The notes under the pieces: model-generated
The model's input: the letters and a program-made list of their open reading frames with translations, nothing else
What the model was told of the DNA's origin: nothing
Databases searched by the model: none
Made by a program: the position numbers and the translations under genes
Assembly: GCA_000697055.1 (NCBI GenBank)
Contig: JNDT01002249.1
Coordinates: forward strand, 1 to 58,934
Reading direction: 5' to 3'
Source: Saksenaea vasiformis B4078
Lineage: Eukaryota > Mucoromycota > Mucoromycetes > Mucorales > Saksenaeaceae
Length of the DNA: 58,934 nt
In this document: in pieces, positions 1-11,284 of the stretch
How the letters are laid out: the number at the start of each line of letters is the position of its first letter
Numbering within the stretch: position 1 is the first letter of the stretch

Positions 1-1012
1 CGTATAGAATGCTTCGAACTCTGCAACCGCATCAGTACCAAACGCTGGCCATGCGTTATGGTCGAAATTGTTCTGTGCCAAGACTGCGTTCGTGCAGCGA
101 GTTGCTAGAATTACAAATATCACATTAGCTACTGTAGAGGAAATGAATAAGATATAATACCTAGGCCATTCATATTGTGGTATTGGGTTTGAGGATACCG
201 TTCGAAAAGGCGAAGAAAGAATGCTTTAAATGTTCTTCTCATGTAGACTGGGAGATTTGTCGTGACATGTTCAAAGGTGTCTACGAAGGCGAAAAAACGT
301 AAATATACAACTACCTTTTTGCCTCTTTGATATTAAGCGCTCACTGGCAGTTATTTTCCCTGCAAACGAAGGAGCCAGGTCTCTTAAGACGTGCATCAGT
401 GTCGGGAGAGAATAGTTTTCTAATAATACATGAATACCCTTAAAAGGCGTAAGTCCTTTTATGTACCATCTGACGTTTGTGGATCGAATCTGCACAAATT
501 AAACACGGTCTCAAAAGTTTCTCTCAGGTCAACGCACCATCGATAGGCGGACTACAAAGTATACAGAAGGCAAAGAATTTCAGCCTGCTGATTGATCAAT
601 TATAGTAACATCATACAAAAGCTACTCTGACATTGGTGCCGGGATCTCGCTGCAATACCATCCTGAAAGCAGCAGTGAAGAAATATTCCTTGGAAATCGG
701 AGGGAAAAGTTCTATCTGGCCCTCGAGCCAACGGCGAAGGTGTAGGTTAACGAGAAACATTGCACACTGGCAAGCAGCGGTGTATTCTTCCGCAAGTGCA
801 CGAAGAGCAACCTACATCAATGAATTTAGCTTTTGTCCAGAGAAAAACAAGATACACATGCCCTCAGGTGCTTATAGTCCTCTTGCAGGAAATTGGACAG
901 CTTTAGTTTACGCACAAACGAATAATCACGACCAGGCAGGTCGGATAGAGGGCTATGCTGATATCCAAATCGTCTCCGACGGCGAGGTGGTTCCTGAAGC
1001 TCCTCCTCCATG
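1..1012 (-). CDS. 5' part of a repeated-family gene, runs off left edge (possible Fanzor/TnpB-like protein)
   Basis: Seen: the ATG at 1012-1010 opens an Arg-rich N-terminus (PPRRRRRFGYQ...LPGRDYSF). A 45-nt GT-AG intron (about 807-851) joins it to a helical segment containing LRALAEEY and FLVNLHLRRWLEG. Further coding blocks lie at about 610-806, 310-545 (WYIKGLTPFKG), 165-270 (NLPVYMRRTFKAFF) and 1-104 (TNAVLAQNNFDHNAWPAF). The junctions around 430-600 are unclear, with an in-frame stop near 450, so this copy may be damaged. The same N-terminus begins at 58828 on the other strand, so this is a repeated family. Inference: the order of basic start, helical block, then a second helix-rich block resembles the N-terminal half of fungal Fanzor (TnpB-like) proteins. 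The RuvC and zinc-ribbon part that would prove it lies outside the window. It could equally be another mobile-element protein. Confidence 0.5.
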
Positions 1013-1067
1013 ATAAAGGCAAAAACGACAAAGTAAGAGAATGATGACTGAAATGTGGTGGTCGTCC

Positions 1068-1078
1068 CTATTTTATAG
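1068..1078 (-). promoter_or_regulatory. Candidate TATA box of the left-edge gene
   Basis: On the minus strand this reads CTATAAAATAG, about 56-66 nt upstream of the ATG at 1012. Position and sequence fit a core promoter, but there is no functional evidence. Confidence 0.4.
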
Positions 1079-1079
1079 T

Positions 1080-1559
1080 TCACAATACAAAGAAATCACT
1101 GTTGTTGATCTATCACCAGATCTCTCAGGAACCATACCTAATCCTAAGAAAGGATCTATCATACCGTAGATGTTCAATCTATCGCACCATAGATCAGACA
1201 TGTTTAGGTCACGTTTTATTCAAGTCAGACATCAGCACGTCTCTTCATCTGCAGACCAACCTTCACATGAAATTAGTACCAGAGAAAACGGGTAGAACTG
1301 CTTTGAGACCGTTTACACAGATTTATTCAAAATCTCTATGTTGTCTTTTCCAACTGTATCTAAGTATTATATCTATACTAACTGAGGCTAGACAGTCGCT
1401 GTTTTTCTTCTCGATAATAAATCATGATGACTTGACTGGCAGTTTCCTTTCTAGGCATAAATCCGGATTTATGCACATTCGTTATTCATTGTCCAAGACC
1501 ACCAGAAACATGAGTGATGAGAAATTTGGAGACATACTTTGGGACCTACGGATTACGTT
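1080..1559. other. Intergenic or decayed element DNA
   Basis: A plus-strand reading frame covers most of this interval, but its composition is not protein-like. On the minus strand, downstream of the DUF6729 homology, short fragments without a continuous frame may be the lost C-terminal part of that gene. Nothing else is supported. Confidence 0.3.
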
Positions 1560-2732
1560 TAGTCAAACGAAGTAGAGACAATTACTATCTTACGCACTCT
1601 GTGACTATGATCAGTGTTGAGAATTGTCACTGGCATTGTGCTCGTATGCGGATAATGGTCCATCGAGCGCAATTCCACACAATTATTGTACATATTCGTT
1701 AAACACTTCGCACTTGGAAATATGCCATCGGAACCGTTTCTACCTCCAAACGAGGAAAACACTGGATTTGCTATCCTCATTATATTAGAAACTGCATCCA
1801 GACTCCCCGCTGTTCTTCTGTCACAATTCGTTTGGAATTACGTGGGAAACGACGTTAGCTAAGCCATAACAGGGAAAATGTCGTGTCGAGTAGTACAAGG
1901 TTCAAATAAAGAGATGCGTACTGCACGACATACTCATTAGGAAACCAGCTAACAAATATCAGCAAGATATATCGTAACAGGTGATGATGCTCACCGATGG
2001 TTCGAGAAAATGGACCAGGTCCTATTCCGGAATGGAAGCAGCTACGCATCATATTCATCAACTCTCGAGATACTGCTCCGCGGTGAGAAAGTATCGCGGT
2101 AGATTTTTGATAATTTCATTGTCATATCCCAAGTATGATCGACTGCACCGTTTGCATTGATATCTATTCGACATGATATAGAAATTGTCGTGCACATCGA
2201 AAACTTTCTTGCAATTGGTCTGTCTGCCCAGCCACGTACGCGAAAACCTCCAGAGCATTGAGGGCACTTGAAATCCTTGATGAGCAGATGGACTAGCCAC
2301 ACAAATACGCGAGGATAGTAAAGTGGTGAGGGGTCCAATCTTGTTTGGCCACAGAGAGCAAAGTACGGACTAGGTGGTGTCACCCAATAACGCTGATTCT
2401 GACAGCGCTTGGGAATCTTTTTAGGCGATTGTTCCATTTCATGCTTTAGTCTATCTTCCAAGCTAGCCAGGCACTGAACGTGTAGCGATCCATCTGACGC
2501 CTCATCATTACTGTTGTCTTCGCTTGGAGTAAGTCCCTCTGGATTTGATTGCGTTTCTTCCATGGAAGCCAATTCCATTCTATTGACTTCATCAGACGAG
2601 CCGGCTGTTAACCGTTAGCATTAATATGTATTTCACGAGAGTTTAACAGCAATACGTACACATAGTGAGACCAGATGTTGAAGCTGAAGGTGTTGGATCT
2701 TGCTGAGGTGGCTGGTTTTGATTGTAATCCAT
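1560..2732 (-). pseudogene. Broken DUF6729-domain gene
   Basis: Exon 1 (2732 to about 2662) encodes a short Q/P/S-rich start. It is spliced by GTACGT...AACAG to the exon opening with GSSDEVNRMELAS. The DUF6729 core follows: YYPRVFVWLVHLLIKDFKCPQC, GWADRP, then YQCKRCSRSYLGYDNE, RSCFHSGIGPGPFS and ILNTDHSHRV. The pieces fall in different frames. A one-base shift near 2190 separates GWADRPIARK from VFDVHDNFYI. Near 2055 there is a second shift, with loss of the segment usually found between the LPRY and MRSCF blocks. Known: DUF6729 proteins are abundant and often element-associated in fungi, and the paired CxxC motifs suggest metal binding. Inference: this is a decayed copy. An assembly error is possible for one lesion but unlikely for both. 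Confidence 0.7.
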
Positions 2733-2775
2733 TATAATTATAAAAAAATTTACAGATTAGAGTCAAAAGGTGGAC

Positions 2776-2788
2776 GCTATATATAAGC
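2776..2788 (-). promoter_or_regulatory. Candidate TATA box of the DUF6729 gene
   Basis: GCTTATATATAGC on the minus strand, about 45-55 nt upstream of the ATG at 2732. The placement is plausible, but this is motif evidence only. Confidence 0.3.
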
Positions 2789-2865
2789 TATTTCTATGAG
2801 GAACCAAAAGCATTTGCTTGTCCCGTTTTGTTACTTTATATGGTACAGCCAACAAACTTTTAATA

Positions 2866-2965
2866 TCCGCACTTTGTTCTAAAGAGATGATTGGGGTAGC
2901 GTGTACTCCGCACTTTGTTCTAGAGCTGTCATTCGCTCAAATTGGTCCATTCGCTCAAATTGGTC
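2866..2965. repeat. Short tandem duplications upstream of TOM22
   Basis: An 18-bp unit (CATTCGCTCAAATTGGTC) occurs twice head to tail at 2930-2965. Just before it, TCCGCACTTTGTTCTA occurs twice about 42 bp apart. These look like local slippage duplications. They may lie in the TOM22 promoter region. Confidence 0.6.
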
Positions 2966-3115
2966 CAGGGCATCAGCCATGCATTGAACATGTGCTGAAT
3001 TTCAAATAAAAAAGCGATCACGCTTTTCTGGCACGTCATCTGTTTTCTTTTTTCGCTGGAACGGCAGCGGGGTGCGGGGCGGCCAGCCGTCAATAGTCTT
3101 TTCCAACAGCACACG

Positions 3116-3651
3116 ATGGTCAAACTCGAGGAAGTGTCTGCAGATCAAATCGACCAAGTCGAGGAAATCTTGACCGACGACGATAACTACTCTGATTATT
3201 CCGACGATGAGGACTTTGACGATGAGGACGAATCATTATTGGATCGTATTGCTGCCTTGAAGGAAATTATTCCTTTGGCCCACCGTAACAGGTTGTCCTC
3301 GGGCGTTTCTACCTTGACATCGTGGGGAAAGACAGGCGCCACCTTTGTGGGCAAGAGCGCTTGGGTTCTTACCACGTCCATGTTGTTGCTGGTTTTGCCT
3401 CTCGCCCTGGAGATCGAGAAGGAACAAGCGTTGGTGGCTTATGAAAAGGAAGCTATGCAACACCAGGGTACACAACAGGTAAAGTAAAAAAAAATAAAAT
3501 AAGGAAGGCGTTTTCTGGCAGGAGAACTGATGGTTTTTCGCGCTATCATAAGATGTTGAACCCTGGTATGTACGGTGCACCTGGCCAGCCACAGCAACCA
3601 CAACAACAGCAACAGCAGCAACAACAAGGCCTTAAGCCTCCCGGTTTCTAA
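3116..3651 (+). CDS. TOM22: Mitochondrial import receptor subunit TOM22
   Basis: Two exons, 3116-3478 and 3553-3651, with a 74-nt GT-AG intron, give a 153-aa protein. TOM22 is the central receptor and organiser of the outer-membrane TOM complex. Seen: an acidic cytosolic N-terminus (DDDNYSDYSDDEDFDDEDES, about residues 21-40), then the family block with LLDRIAALKEIIPLAHR. The single tail anchor ends in WVLTTSMLLLVLPLALEIE (about residues 81-100). The short intermembrane-space tail is carried largely by exon 2 and is unusually Gln-rich (PQQPQQQQQQQQQ) before GLKPPGF. The length matches fungal TOM22. The start ATG is the first in the frame and directly precedes the acidic region. Confidence 0.93.
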
Positions 3652-5151
3652 ATGAAAAAAAATACAAAGAGCCATCTGTCTATGAACAACCCAACTTGAA
3701 TATACACATATAGATACAAAGAAGTAAAAAAAAAATGTCTATTTGAAACTCGCCATTTCAGAAAAAGTAGTATTCGAGTGGGGTTGTTATTATTTTAGTA
3801 ATAGGACTAACACTTCAACGCGTCTGTACCCAGAATAAGCACGAATACAAAGTTTTCCATAGTGATGTTCAGATAATGCGTGGGTAATGTGTATGTGTTT
3901 GGCTTTGCCTCTTTGCCAGGCGCGCTTATATGGACCTTTGTTGCGTTGGTTATGCTCCTGCTCGTAAATCTTTTCTCTTCTATCGTTTCCCATAGCATCA
4001 ATGAGCATGATCTCACTGTCCTCTGACACGATAGAAGATTAACGAAGTACATAAAACGCGCTTGATAGCAGGAGGGTACGTGTCAAGTGCAGCAAGATCT
4101 AACTGATGCTCTTTCAAATTCATCGCAACACGGTGCATTCTTCCAGAACCGTTTTATCTGTAGTAATTGCTCGTTTTTCCAGCAGTAAGCTGCTTCATTG
4201 AGCAAAGCTTCCTTAGACATAATGAAAAAGGGAAACTATTGTGATAGCCAATGTGATGGTTGGACGACAGTTGCGTTTTTATTACGAAATTCAGGATTGT
4301 CCAAGATACTCCTATCTTAACAATCATCGCTTGGGCTTATCAAATGTCATATATTTGGTTGAATTTGGCGCCCTAGATGAAACAGTTCGTTATACCTTCA
4401 TTGACACTTCGTCACCGTTACCTGCGTGATTGATTCAGCATGAAAGCCTTAACCAGGATATGTATGTTTGCCGAGAATGCTGCTATGCCTTTATTAGGCT
4501 TAGTGGTAGATTCGCTGTAGTGATCATCTTGACCAGGCTGAAGGTAACCGTGGGCGTACTCGTTGTGGTGAATGGCGAATGTAGTCTAGCAACAGAGGAA
4601 ATGCTATGGATGGCGCATGATTTTCCCATCCGCATGAAATTCTCATGCTTTTGACCATTATCTTCGACTAGACTCGGAAGGCAAAGTGTTACATAATAAC
4701 TTGGAAATATACGAACTGCGATTCCCTTGATGTATGCCGGGAACACCTCCGATTGTACGGCTCTTTGCCAGCGCTGCTTATCTTTCTTGCGCTTGCATTT
4801 TTGGAATAATGGGCTTTACTTGAGGAACTTAGTCTAACGTACCATTGAGAATGGACTTCGACTTTTCTTATTAGCAACCTTCAGTATGCGTTCATGTAGG
4901 ACAATACTAGGTTGACAATGGCAGAGAGTAACGGAAGTGAAAGCAGCAACGTCTATGTGTGTATTTTATATAATCTTCATGTTCCAAACTTTATGCGATA
5001 AGTTCTTTCTGGGGGAGAGAGGGTATTGCTTTCCGGAAAGAGTGTATATACAATAGAAATAGGGATATCGATTTTGTTTTTGGGGGGAGGGGAGGGGGTT
5101 TCCATCAAAAGAAGAAAAAAGAAGACAAAATTTCCTTTTTTGTCCAAGATA
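3652..5151. other. Gene-poor interval between TOM22 and the next gene
   Basis: No convincing gene. A minus-strand frame at about 3790-4029 has a basic, His-rich sequence (RNKGPYKRAWQRGKAKHIHI, GYRRVEV) that could be an element relic, but I do not recognise it. A G-rich stretch (TTTTTGGGGGGAGGGGAGGG) lies at 5077-5098. Confidence 0.3.
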
Positions 5152-6269
5152 TCAAGGAGCAACCGTTATCAAGTACCGCAGCGGACTGGGCTTACGAGAG
5201 AACTGATCCGGTCGTTGTGGCAAGAGTGCACGGGGTTTTAGTGGGCATACAATCTTGTTGGCTCGTATCATATTGACTTCCGCTACGATCATGCGCAGGT
5301 GAGCTGGATTGGAACGAGTACCTCGTGCAGGAGGATGCAGCGGTTCAGACAATACATCTTCGGCGGGTGGTGTAGAAGATGTGTCGGACAAGATCGTACT
5401 TGGTTCTTCGTTTACGCAGATCCAGTCTTTAGGGGTATATAGCCGTTCCGAGATAAACCAGTTCTCTTCTTCGATTACCGAAGGTGCCTCATACATCCTA
5501 AAGGTTTTCAGTGGTACGGTTGTAGGTGCTGGATCATTTTCCACCGCATGTGTCTGGATATAATGGTCGCATAATATTTCGGATAACGCGGAGGTGATCA
5601 TCACGTTACCACGACTCCGTCGACGTACTGTCGGTGATTCGTACGTTGACAGGTTACTGCTGCTCCAAGAGCTGGAACTAGAACTGCTTGTACTCAAACA
5701 ACTTGAATCATCTTCATAAATATCTTCGTCTTCGGCAAAGGTCACCGGACTGCTGACAGGTGCGGTGACGGCTAAAGAGGAAGTGTAGACATCTGTCGTT
5801 TGCGGTGACCGCGGCATAAATCCCACGCGCGGCGTGGGGTTAGCGGGTATCTTTTTCGGAAACAGTGCCTGAAACAAAGTGACAAAAATGGAGGGAGAGG
5901 AGGAGACTGGCTCTAGGAACTGTGGTTGTGGTACGGACTGACATGACTAAAAAGACAAAAAGGCAAAATGTTAGCATTTGTCAATTAATTCCTTTTTAGA
6001 TGATTAAGCTTTGATAGGATAGGGAAGAGGAACAGAACCCAGTAAATCAACGTAATTTTTTATTATGAAAAATTATTGAAGATACTGATACATGGAGACC
6101 CTCTTCCCCGAACCAAATAAGAAATACCTACGGATTGTTCCGTAACCCGCTTTTTCCTAGGCTTGGGGATGTTGCCATAAGGCTGTGGTGCCCGCGTAGT
6201 AATATCTGCTGCTCGACATTTATATAGTTGCAATGTACTCGTGGGATTCCTTTTTTCATTCATGCCCAT
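5152..6269 (-). CDS. Lineage-specific serine-rich protein of unknown function
   Basis: The model has two exons. Exon 1 (about 6269-6133) begins MGMNEKRNPTS and ends EQS before a GTAGGTATTT donor. A long intron of about 185 nt ends TCTTTTTAG, and exon 2 (about 5947-5152) starts SCQSVPQPQ. Seen: a poly-Ser/acidic low-complexity region (DEDIYEDDSSCLSTSSSSSS), a central block with YIQTHAVEND and FRMYEAPSVIEEENWFI, and a C-terminal block LRMIVAEVNMIRANKIVCPL. The last block looks conserved rather than random and may be a short interaction motif. There is no signal peptide, membrane segment or catalytic motif. The function is unknown. The exon 1 join is the least certain part. Confidence 0.6.
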
Positions 6270-6560
6270 GAAGAAAAGGAGAAGAAAAAGAAAGAGAAAA
6301 AAAGAAGAAGAAGAGAGACGAGAAAAGATAAGTGTTGCCTTTTTAAGGGGTTTTATACTTCTTTTGATTGTAAGAACAAAAAAGATTGGTTAAATTTCAC
6401 GTTTAAAAAAAGAAAAAGAGAAAGAGGGGAGAAAAAAGAAAGAAATACTACTTTGGCTTTGTTATAGATAAACCTTGCATGGATAGTTAATCCCGATAAC
6501 CATTTTCTTATCTTTTACCACCCTCACACGACTAAGGAAAGGGGGGGGGGGGGAAACTAT
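6256..6560. repeat. Polypurine tract and a run of 13 G upstream of the serine-rich gene
   Basis: From about 6268 to 6335 the plus strand is nearly all A/G (a CT-rich leader for the minus-strand gene), with a second purine block at about 6401-6445. A run of 13 G follows at 6541-6553. CT-rich leaders are common in fungal promoters. The G run is a likely hypermutable site and may be miscounted. Confidence 0.5.
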
Positions 6561-8426
6561 CAACCACGTGAATAACCGACTACCAATCCTCGCTTTGCAA
6601 AGAGTCCCCTCATCGTCCCCCCGCAAGCCTTGTGATATCAGCTGAACTACTACTGTCCAACATCTTTTAGTTAGATGGTGAGACCAGAATCATATTTACT
6701 GTGAGCAAGCTTCAAGCTATACAACCTCTGTATATTGTCTATAGCTGTGAATTTCCTGCACCGACAATATTGTTGCTGCAAGGCAAATTAATGGTTTAAT
6801 TTTTTTTTTATTTTCGCTTTGTCCAATGGAGATTCCCCTTTTTGACAAAAAAAAACCGTCCAGGTTCAGTGACGAGCTGGGACAGTTCTTCTTCGTACAA
6901 TGCAAAGATGACTGATAATGATGAGCAGACGGATGATCTCATACATTTTTACGCGTGCGTTCATGGATGAATGTTGTATTATCAGATGGCGTTGAGAAGA
7001 AACAATACTCTCCAAGTTACAGGTTATTTTCCATTTTAAACCACATGAATAAGCTTTGGTCAACAGTGAAAGCAGCTGCCAGGAGGAACACGACAAAAGG
7101 GAACCATTAACTTACAGAACCTGCGATTCAAAAAAGGGATTAGGTCAGACTGTCAGACCTGAATCGAAACATGCGACATTCTTCTTGTCTTGTTGTATGA
7201 ATGAAGAAAGAGATCTTTAGTAGATTTACAGCAGGACAAGATACTGTAACTTAGATGTTCAATTACAAGTGTGCTTGAAAAGCAGAAACAATCCTAAACT
7301 GCCCATGTGTCTTCTTCTCATCATTGACATTAGCCATGAACGTGGAAGGACTTTATCTTGACTTGATAAAGCAAACAATTTACCATACCTGTGTTTACTG
7401 CTTTAAGAGTGTACATATCATATATATATATCAATACCACGACAATGCAATTCTGTAGAACTGGACATAGAATAAGTCCTAGCTCAAAATAGACCATCAT
7501 ATGGTCTCTTTTGATGTTAAGTGTCTGGAATAGCTTAGATCGCAGCAAATATGCTTCGCTTTTGTGTAGCAGTAACTTATCTAACTGTATAGTAGAATCT
7601 ATCGTTGATTGTATGCGAGACGTACTGAGCTTGTCCTGATCGCCCATCGTGGATATCATGGTTATGACTATAGGATGTGATACAACAATCCCTCGACGAT
7701 TTCACCCTCTCTTTTCTGGTGGACCTTGGAAGTTCATTGTCCCGTGCTTCTTACTCTATTTACATGTTTGGCCCCACCAAGATTAACTTTTGAAGAATGC
7801 CACCGATTGCTGCGCCATTATAGTCATTCATTCACATGATGACGATGTAACACTGTCATGGGAATGCGTCACGCAATGCAGGTTACGGAAATCCGGTTTC
7901 TGGTGATACCAGGTTTCCAATCTTTTGATTATGACGCAGAGAGGCTTTGGTCTACTGAGCGATGACACTGCATACGTCTGTTTGCAATCAGTTACACAAC
8001 TTCCTTATCCAAGCACGCAGAGCCACACAGGAATGCAACAAGACAAACTAAACAAAGGACAAAAGGGAACGCGTAACGCATACATATACAAACACAAAGA
8101 TAGGAATGATATATGAAACTTGTTTTATTCAAGAAAGAAATTGCCAAAAGGTAGCACGTGTAGTTAGGGATTATCTGCAGAGAACAGAGTTAGTTCCTGT
8201 TTCTGTGCCGGGTATGTTTCATTCAGCACAAAGAGAGGAAAGAAATAACCGTCAGGCTCATTAAATCAGTTTTGTTTTTTTAGATCAACACAGTCGATTA
8301 AGACGGTAAAGGTTTTACATCCTTCGGTTTCTTTCTTTCCTCTGCTTTGTACAATTATCAAAGGAGAGAATAGGCTTACCTGAAAGTAGAAAAGGTGTCG
8401 GTTGCAAAATTTTTTCGAAGGCGTAT
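6561..8426. other. Long intergenic stretch without a recognised gene
   Basis: Frames of 60-110 codons occur on both strands (for example 7330-7659 minus), but none has splice-supported continuity or a recognisable domain. I see no RNA gene. Confidence 0.3.
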
Positions 8427-8964
8427 TTAATCCTTTTTTTCCCGTCGTGGCTTATGTAGCTGAGGGTGAAAGTTTGGACCTCTGTTTTGGATCGCCGCTG
8501 CCTTCTGTACGTTCAGAAACCGCTCGATATCTTCGCATTGGATGTTCTTGCCAGTCTTTTCTATTCTGTTTGTTACGTCTTCGTTGGCTTGGAAGAACTC
8601 CATAGTGATATTTTGTATTGGTGTCAAGGCATCGACAAAGCCATCTGACCTTTTCCTTTGGCCATAATTCAACTGTTTGTTCACGTCCATCCACTTTCTC
8701 TTTCTTTATCGATACAAAACGATAAAACATATCCGTTGCTCGATCAACGTCTCGATCCATCTTTTCATACCAACTTTCAAGCTTTTCCCAATTGTAGCGT
8801 GTCCAGGGGCGACTATCAGGTGCATGTAACGATTGCAACGAATAATCACGTTGAAAACTAGGAATGCGTAATGGACTGGATTGACGTTGGTATGACGGAG
8901 TGGATCCCACAGATCTTTGCGGAAATGTGTGTGATGCCGATTGTGAAGGGTTTGGTTTTGTCAT
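8427..8964 (-). CDS. Hypothetical 164-aa protein, probably coiled-coil
   Basis: Two exons, 8964-8716 and 8672-8427, are separated by a 43-nt intron (GTATCG...ACAAACAG) that restores one frame of 165 codons including the stop. The N-terminal third is Ser/Pro/Gln-rich (MTKPNPSQSASHTF). After WTRYNWEKLESWYEKMDRDV the chain is helical, with FFQANEDVTNRIEKTGKNI and EDIERFLNVQKAAA, and it ends near PNFHPQLHKP. The charged heptad-like pattern suggests a structural subunit of a small complex. I do not recognise the family. The un-spliced frame also stays open past the donor, so a simple ORF caller would report the wrong C-terminus. Confidence 0.6.
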
Positions 8965-9872
8965 GGAAAATAACAAATGGGTGATAAGGATCTCTCAAGG
9001 GTTTTGTAGGTGACTTTGGGTCGCTTGAAAGGGCGGCACACTGCCCAGGAAATGCCGGAGATTCAAATACAAACTTGCGATTGAGCAAATGCCTGCCTTA
9101 CCCAGCCAAGCAAACAATGAGAAGAAACGCATTACCTATATCATTCATAGCGATGGGGATCATGTTCAAATTATCTGGCAACATTGTAAAATAAAGGGTT
9201 CAACGAGATCGGGGGGTTTTAACTGGCTTAGCGTACACTGAGTATGCATCATCTATACATACCTATACGCACTCTCCCAAATCCACGACGAAAAGCTATA
9301 TCCACATGAAATTTATTGCTATTATGGCAGATGGTACGTAGATAGCGGAAAAGTGCATGCTGTTGGGTTTAGTCCATTGCCCAATTGTTGGTGCTGTGGA
9401 ATCGTGCGACACAGATAGATACTATCATAATGCACAACTTAGAAAGATTTAAGAGCGTACGGAAGGAAAACTGGGGCATTGTCAGCCAAATCATTATTAA
9501 GTATATCTGGATGAGTAATAGTAATTAGTCATGTTCACCTTTCTGCACATAAAACAATACCACCACATAAGATATCCTTTTTAGTCCTTTGATAGGTTTC
9601 TTTTTCCTTATTACCTGTTCCATATCCTAAAGATGTGTGATAACTTGTGTAATCAAACTGTAACCCTCAAACATGCAAAGAAAGCCGCATCATTGGATCA
9701 TAAAAAGATGGATGCCCATTGAGGACCTTTGAAGTTAAGTGAGCATAGCATGTTTAAATACCGATGGCTTGACACGCGCGTGATTTTGTTGGGTTTCAAT
9801 ACTTCTCCGCCATACGTTGGGGGCATTCGCCAATTTTTTTTTATTATTCGCTTTCTTGTTCTTTGTTCGCTA
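8965..9872. other. Spacer between divergently transcribed genes
   Basis: This is probably the shared promoter region of the minus-strand coiled-coil gene and plus-strand TSC13. Short open frames (for example 8858-9088 minus) lack coding character. T-rich sequence precedes the TSC13 start. Confidence 0.3.
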
Positions 9873-10966
9873 ATGAAGGTGACCATTGTCTCGCGTAATC
9901 CAAAGTCGACAAAGTTCCCTGTGGACTTGGAGGTAGACGGCATCCCGAGCACCGTAACGGTGCTTGCCATTCAAAAAGCGCTCGAGCGAAAGTACCCAAA
10001 GTACTACCCTGACCGTCAACGGTTGACAACCGAAGATAAGAAGCCATTGGATTCTGAGAAGACCTTGGCCGATGTTGGACTTGGTGATGGTGCGAGCATT
10101 TACTTTAAGGATCTCGGTAGGTTTGGTGCTTTTCCCTGCAGGATATAAAATTAAGGATGTAAATATAGGCCCTCAGATCGGATGGCGAACGGTGTTCTTG
10201 ATTGAATATGGTGGTCCATTGCTTATTCATCCATTGTTTTACTATCTGTCGAAATCCATCTATAGTACGACGTTTGAACATTCGCGTATGCAAAGTGTGA
10301 CATTTGCTCTTGTCATGCTTCATTTCTTGAAACGCGAGTTTGAAACCGTGTTTATTCACCGCTTTTCGCATGGAACAATGCCTTTGATGAACGTCTTTAA
10401 GAATTCTGCTCATTACTGGTTCCTTTCTGGTGTCAACTTGGCATACTGGGTCTATGGTCCCTGGTTCGCAGCTGGAACTGCCGCTGCCGTTCGAAACGAT
10501 GTCTGGCTGTATGGTACCGTGGCGGTTTGGGCGGTAAGAATAATAATAATAATAATACAAGAAGTATGAAAAAAGGGTTTTGGTTGACTTTATTTTTTTA
10601 CTTCCTTAGTGGGCCCAAGCATCCAATTTCGTAACCCACGTTATCCTTCGTAATCTGCGCCCTGCTGGTACCCGTCGTCGTTCCATCCCCTATGGTTATG
10701 GATTTGATCTGGTATCCTGCCCCAACTACTTCTTCGAAACGATCGGATGGACCGCGATTTGTTTCTTGACAACGAGCTGGAGCGGTAAATGGATCATGTT
10801 GATTACAGTGAAACAGTACTAATGTACGATATTTATAGCCTTCTTATTTAACATCGTGGCAACAGGTCAGATGTACATTTGGGCAGTGAAAAAGCACAAG
10901 AACTACAGAAAAGAGTTCAAAGAATATCCGCGTAACAGAAAGGCCATGTTCCCATTTATTGCATAA
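9873..10966 (+). CDS. TSC13: Very-long-chain enoyl-CoA reductase (TSC13/TECR)
   Basis: Four exons (9873-10116, 10169-10533, 10610-10784, 10839-10966) total 912 nt, giving 303 aa. The enzyme catalyses the last step of the ER fatty-acid elongation cycle, NADPH reduction of trans-2-enoyl-CoA, and supplies very-long-chain acyl groups for sphingolipids. Seen: an N-terminal ubiquitin-like domain (about residues 1-80, MKVTIVSRNPKS...DGASIYFKDLG). The 5-alpha-reductase-type membrane domain follows, with WRTVFLIEYGGPLLIHPLFYYL, LKREFETVFIHRFSHGTMPL and the C-terminal catalytic region RRRSIPYGYGFDLVSCPNYFFE. The expected family Tyr is in YGYGFDLVSCPNY, and the end is the ER-type basic tail KEYPRNRKAMFPFIA. 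The length matches TSC13 orthologues. The second intron holds a short AAT microsatellite. Confidence 0.96.
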
Positions 10967-11284
10967 AGCAAATGCAGCAACAACCTATAAACCACCTTAT
11001 TTCTTTTTTAGATTGTTTCCCTTTTTTATATTTTACTCAGTTGCGGAGATAAGGCCAACTTCATAAGAAGAAAGGAGGGTCGTCACACAAGTCCATCAAA
11101 AAAGAGTAATTCGAGGCTATTCTAAGCAGCATCTATTATTGTTCATCACACTTTTTAATTGAGCCTCGATTCCCTTTCTCCCCCCTTTTTTCCCAGAAAA
11201 AAAAAAGAAAAAAAGGGAGAAGAAGAAAAAAGATGAGAGACAGATCAGAAGGGAGGAGGAGAAGAGCAAAGGGGGGTGACACGT
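10967..11284. other. Convergent 3' spacer
   Basis: TSC13 (plus) and the secreted-protein gene (minus) end towards each other here. The spacer holds T-rich and polypurine tracts suited to transcript ends on both strands. Nothing else is seen. Confidence 0.5.

Noticed and set aside
633..1013. 126-codon plus-strand frame
   Set aside because: It is antisense to the spliced minus-strand gene, whose exons show clear helical protein sequence and GT-AG borders.
1102..1575. 157-codon plus-strand frame
   Set aside because: Composition is not protein-like, with no start context or family resemblance. It lies over decayed element DNA.
3236..3601. 121-codon minus-strand frame across TOM22
   Set aside because: It is a shadow of the TOM22 exons and intron. 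The plus-strand reading has full family identity.
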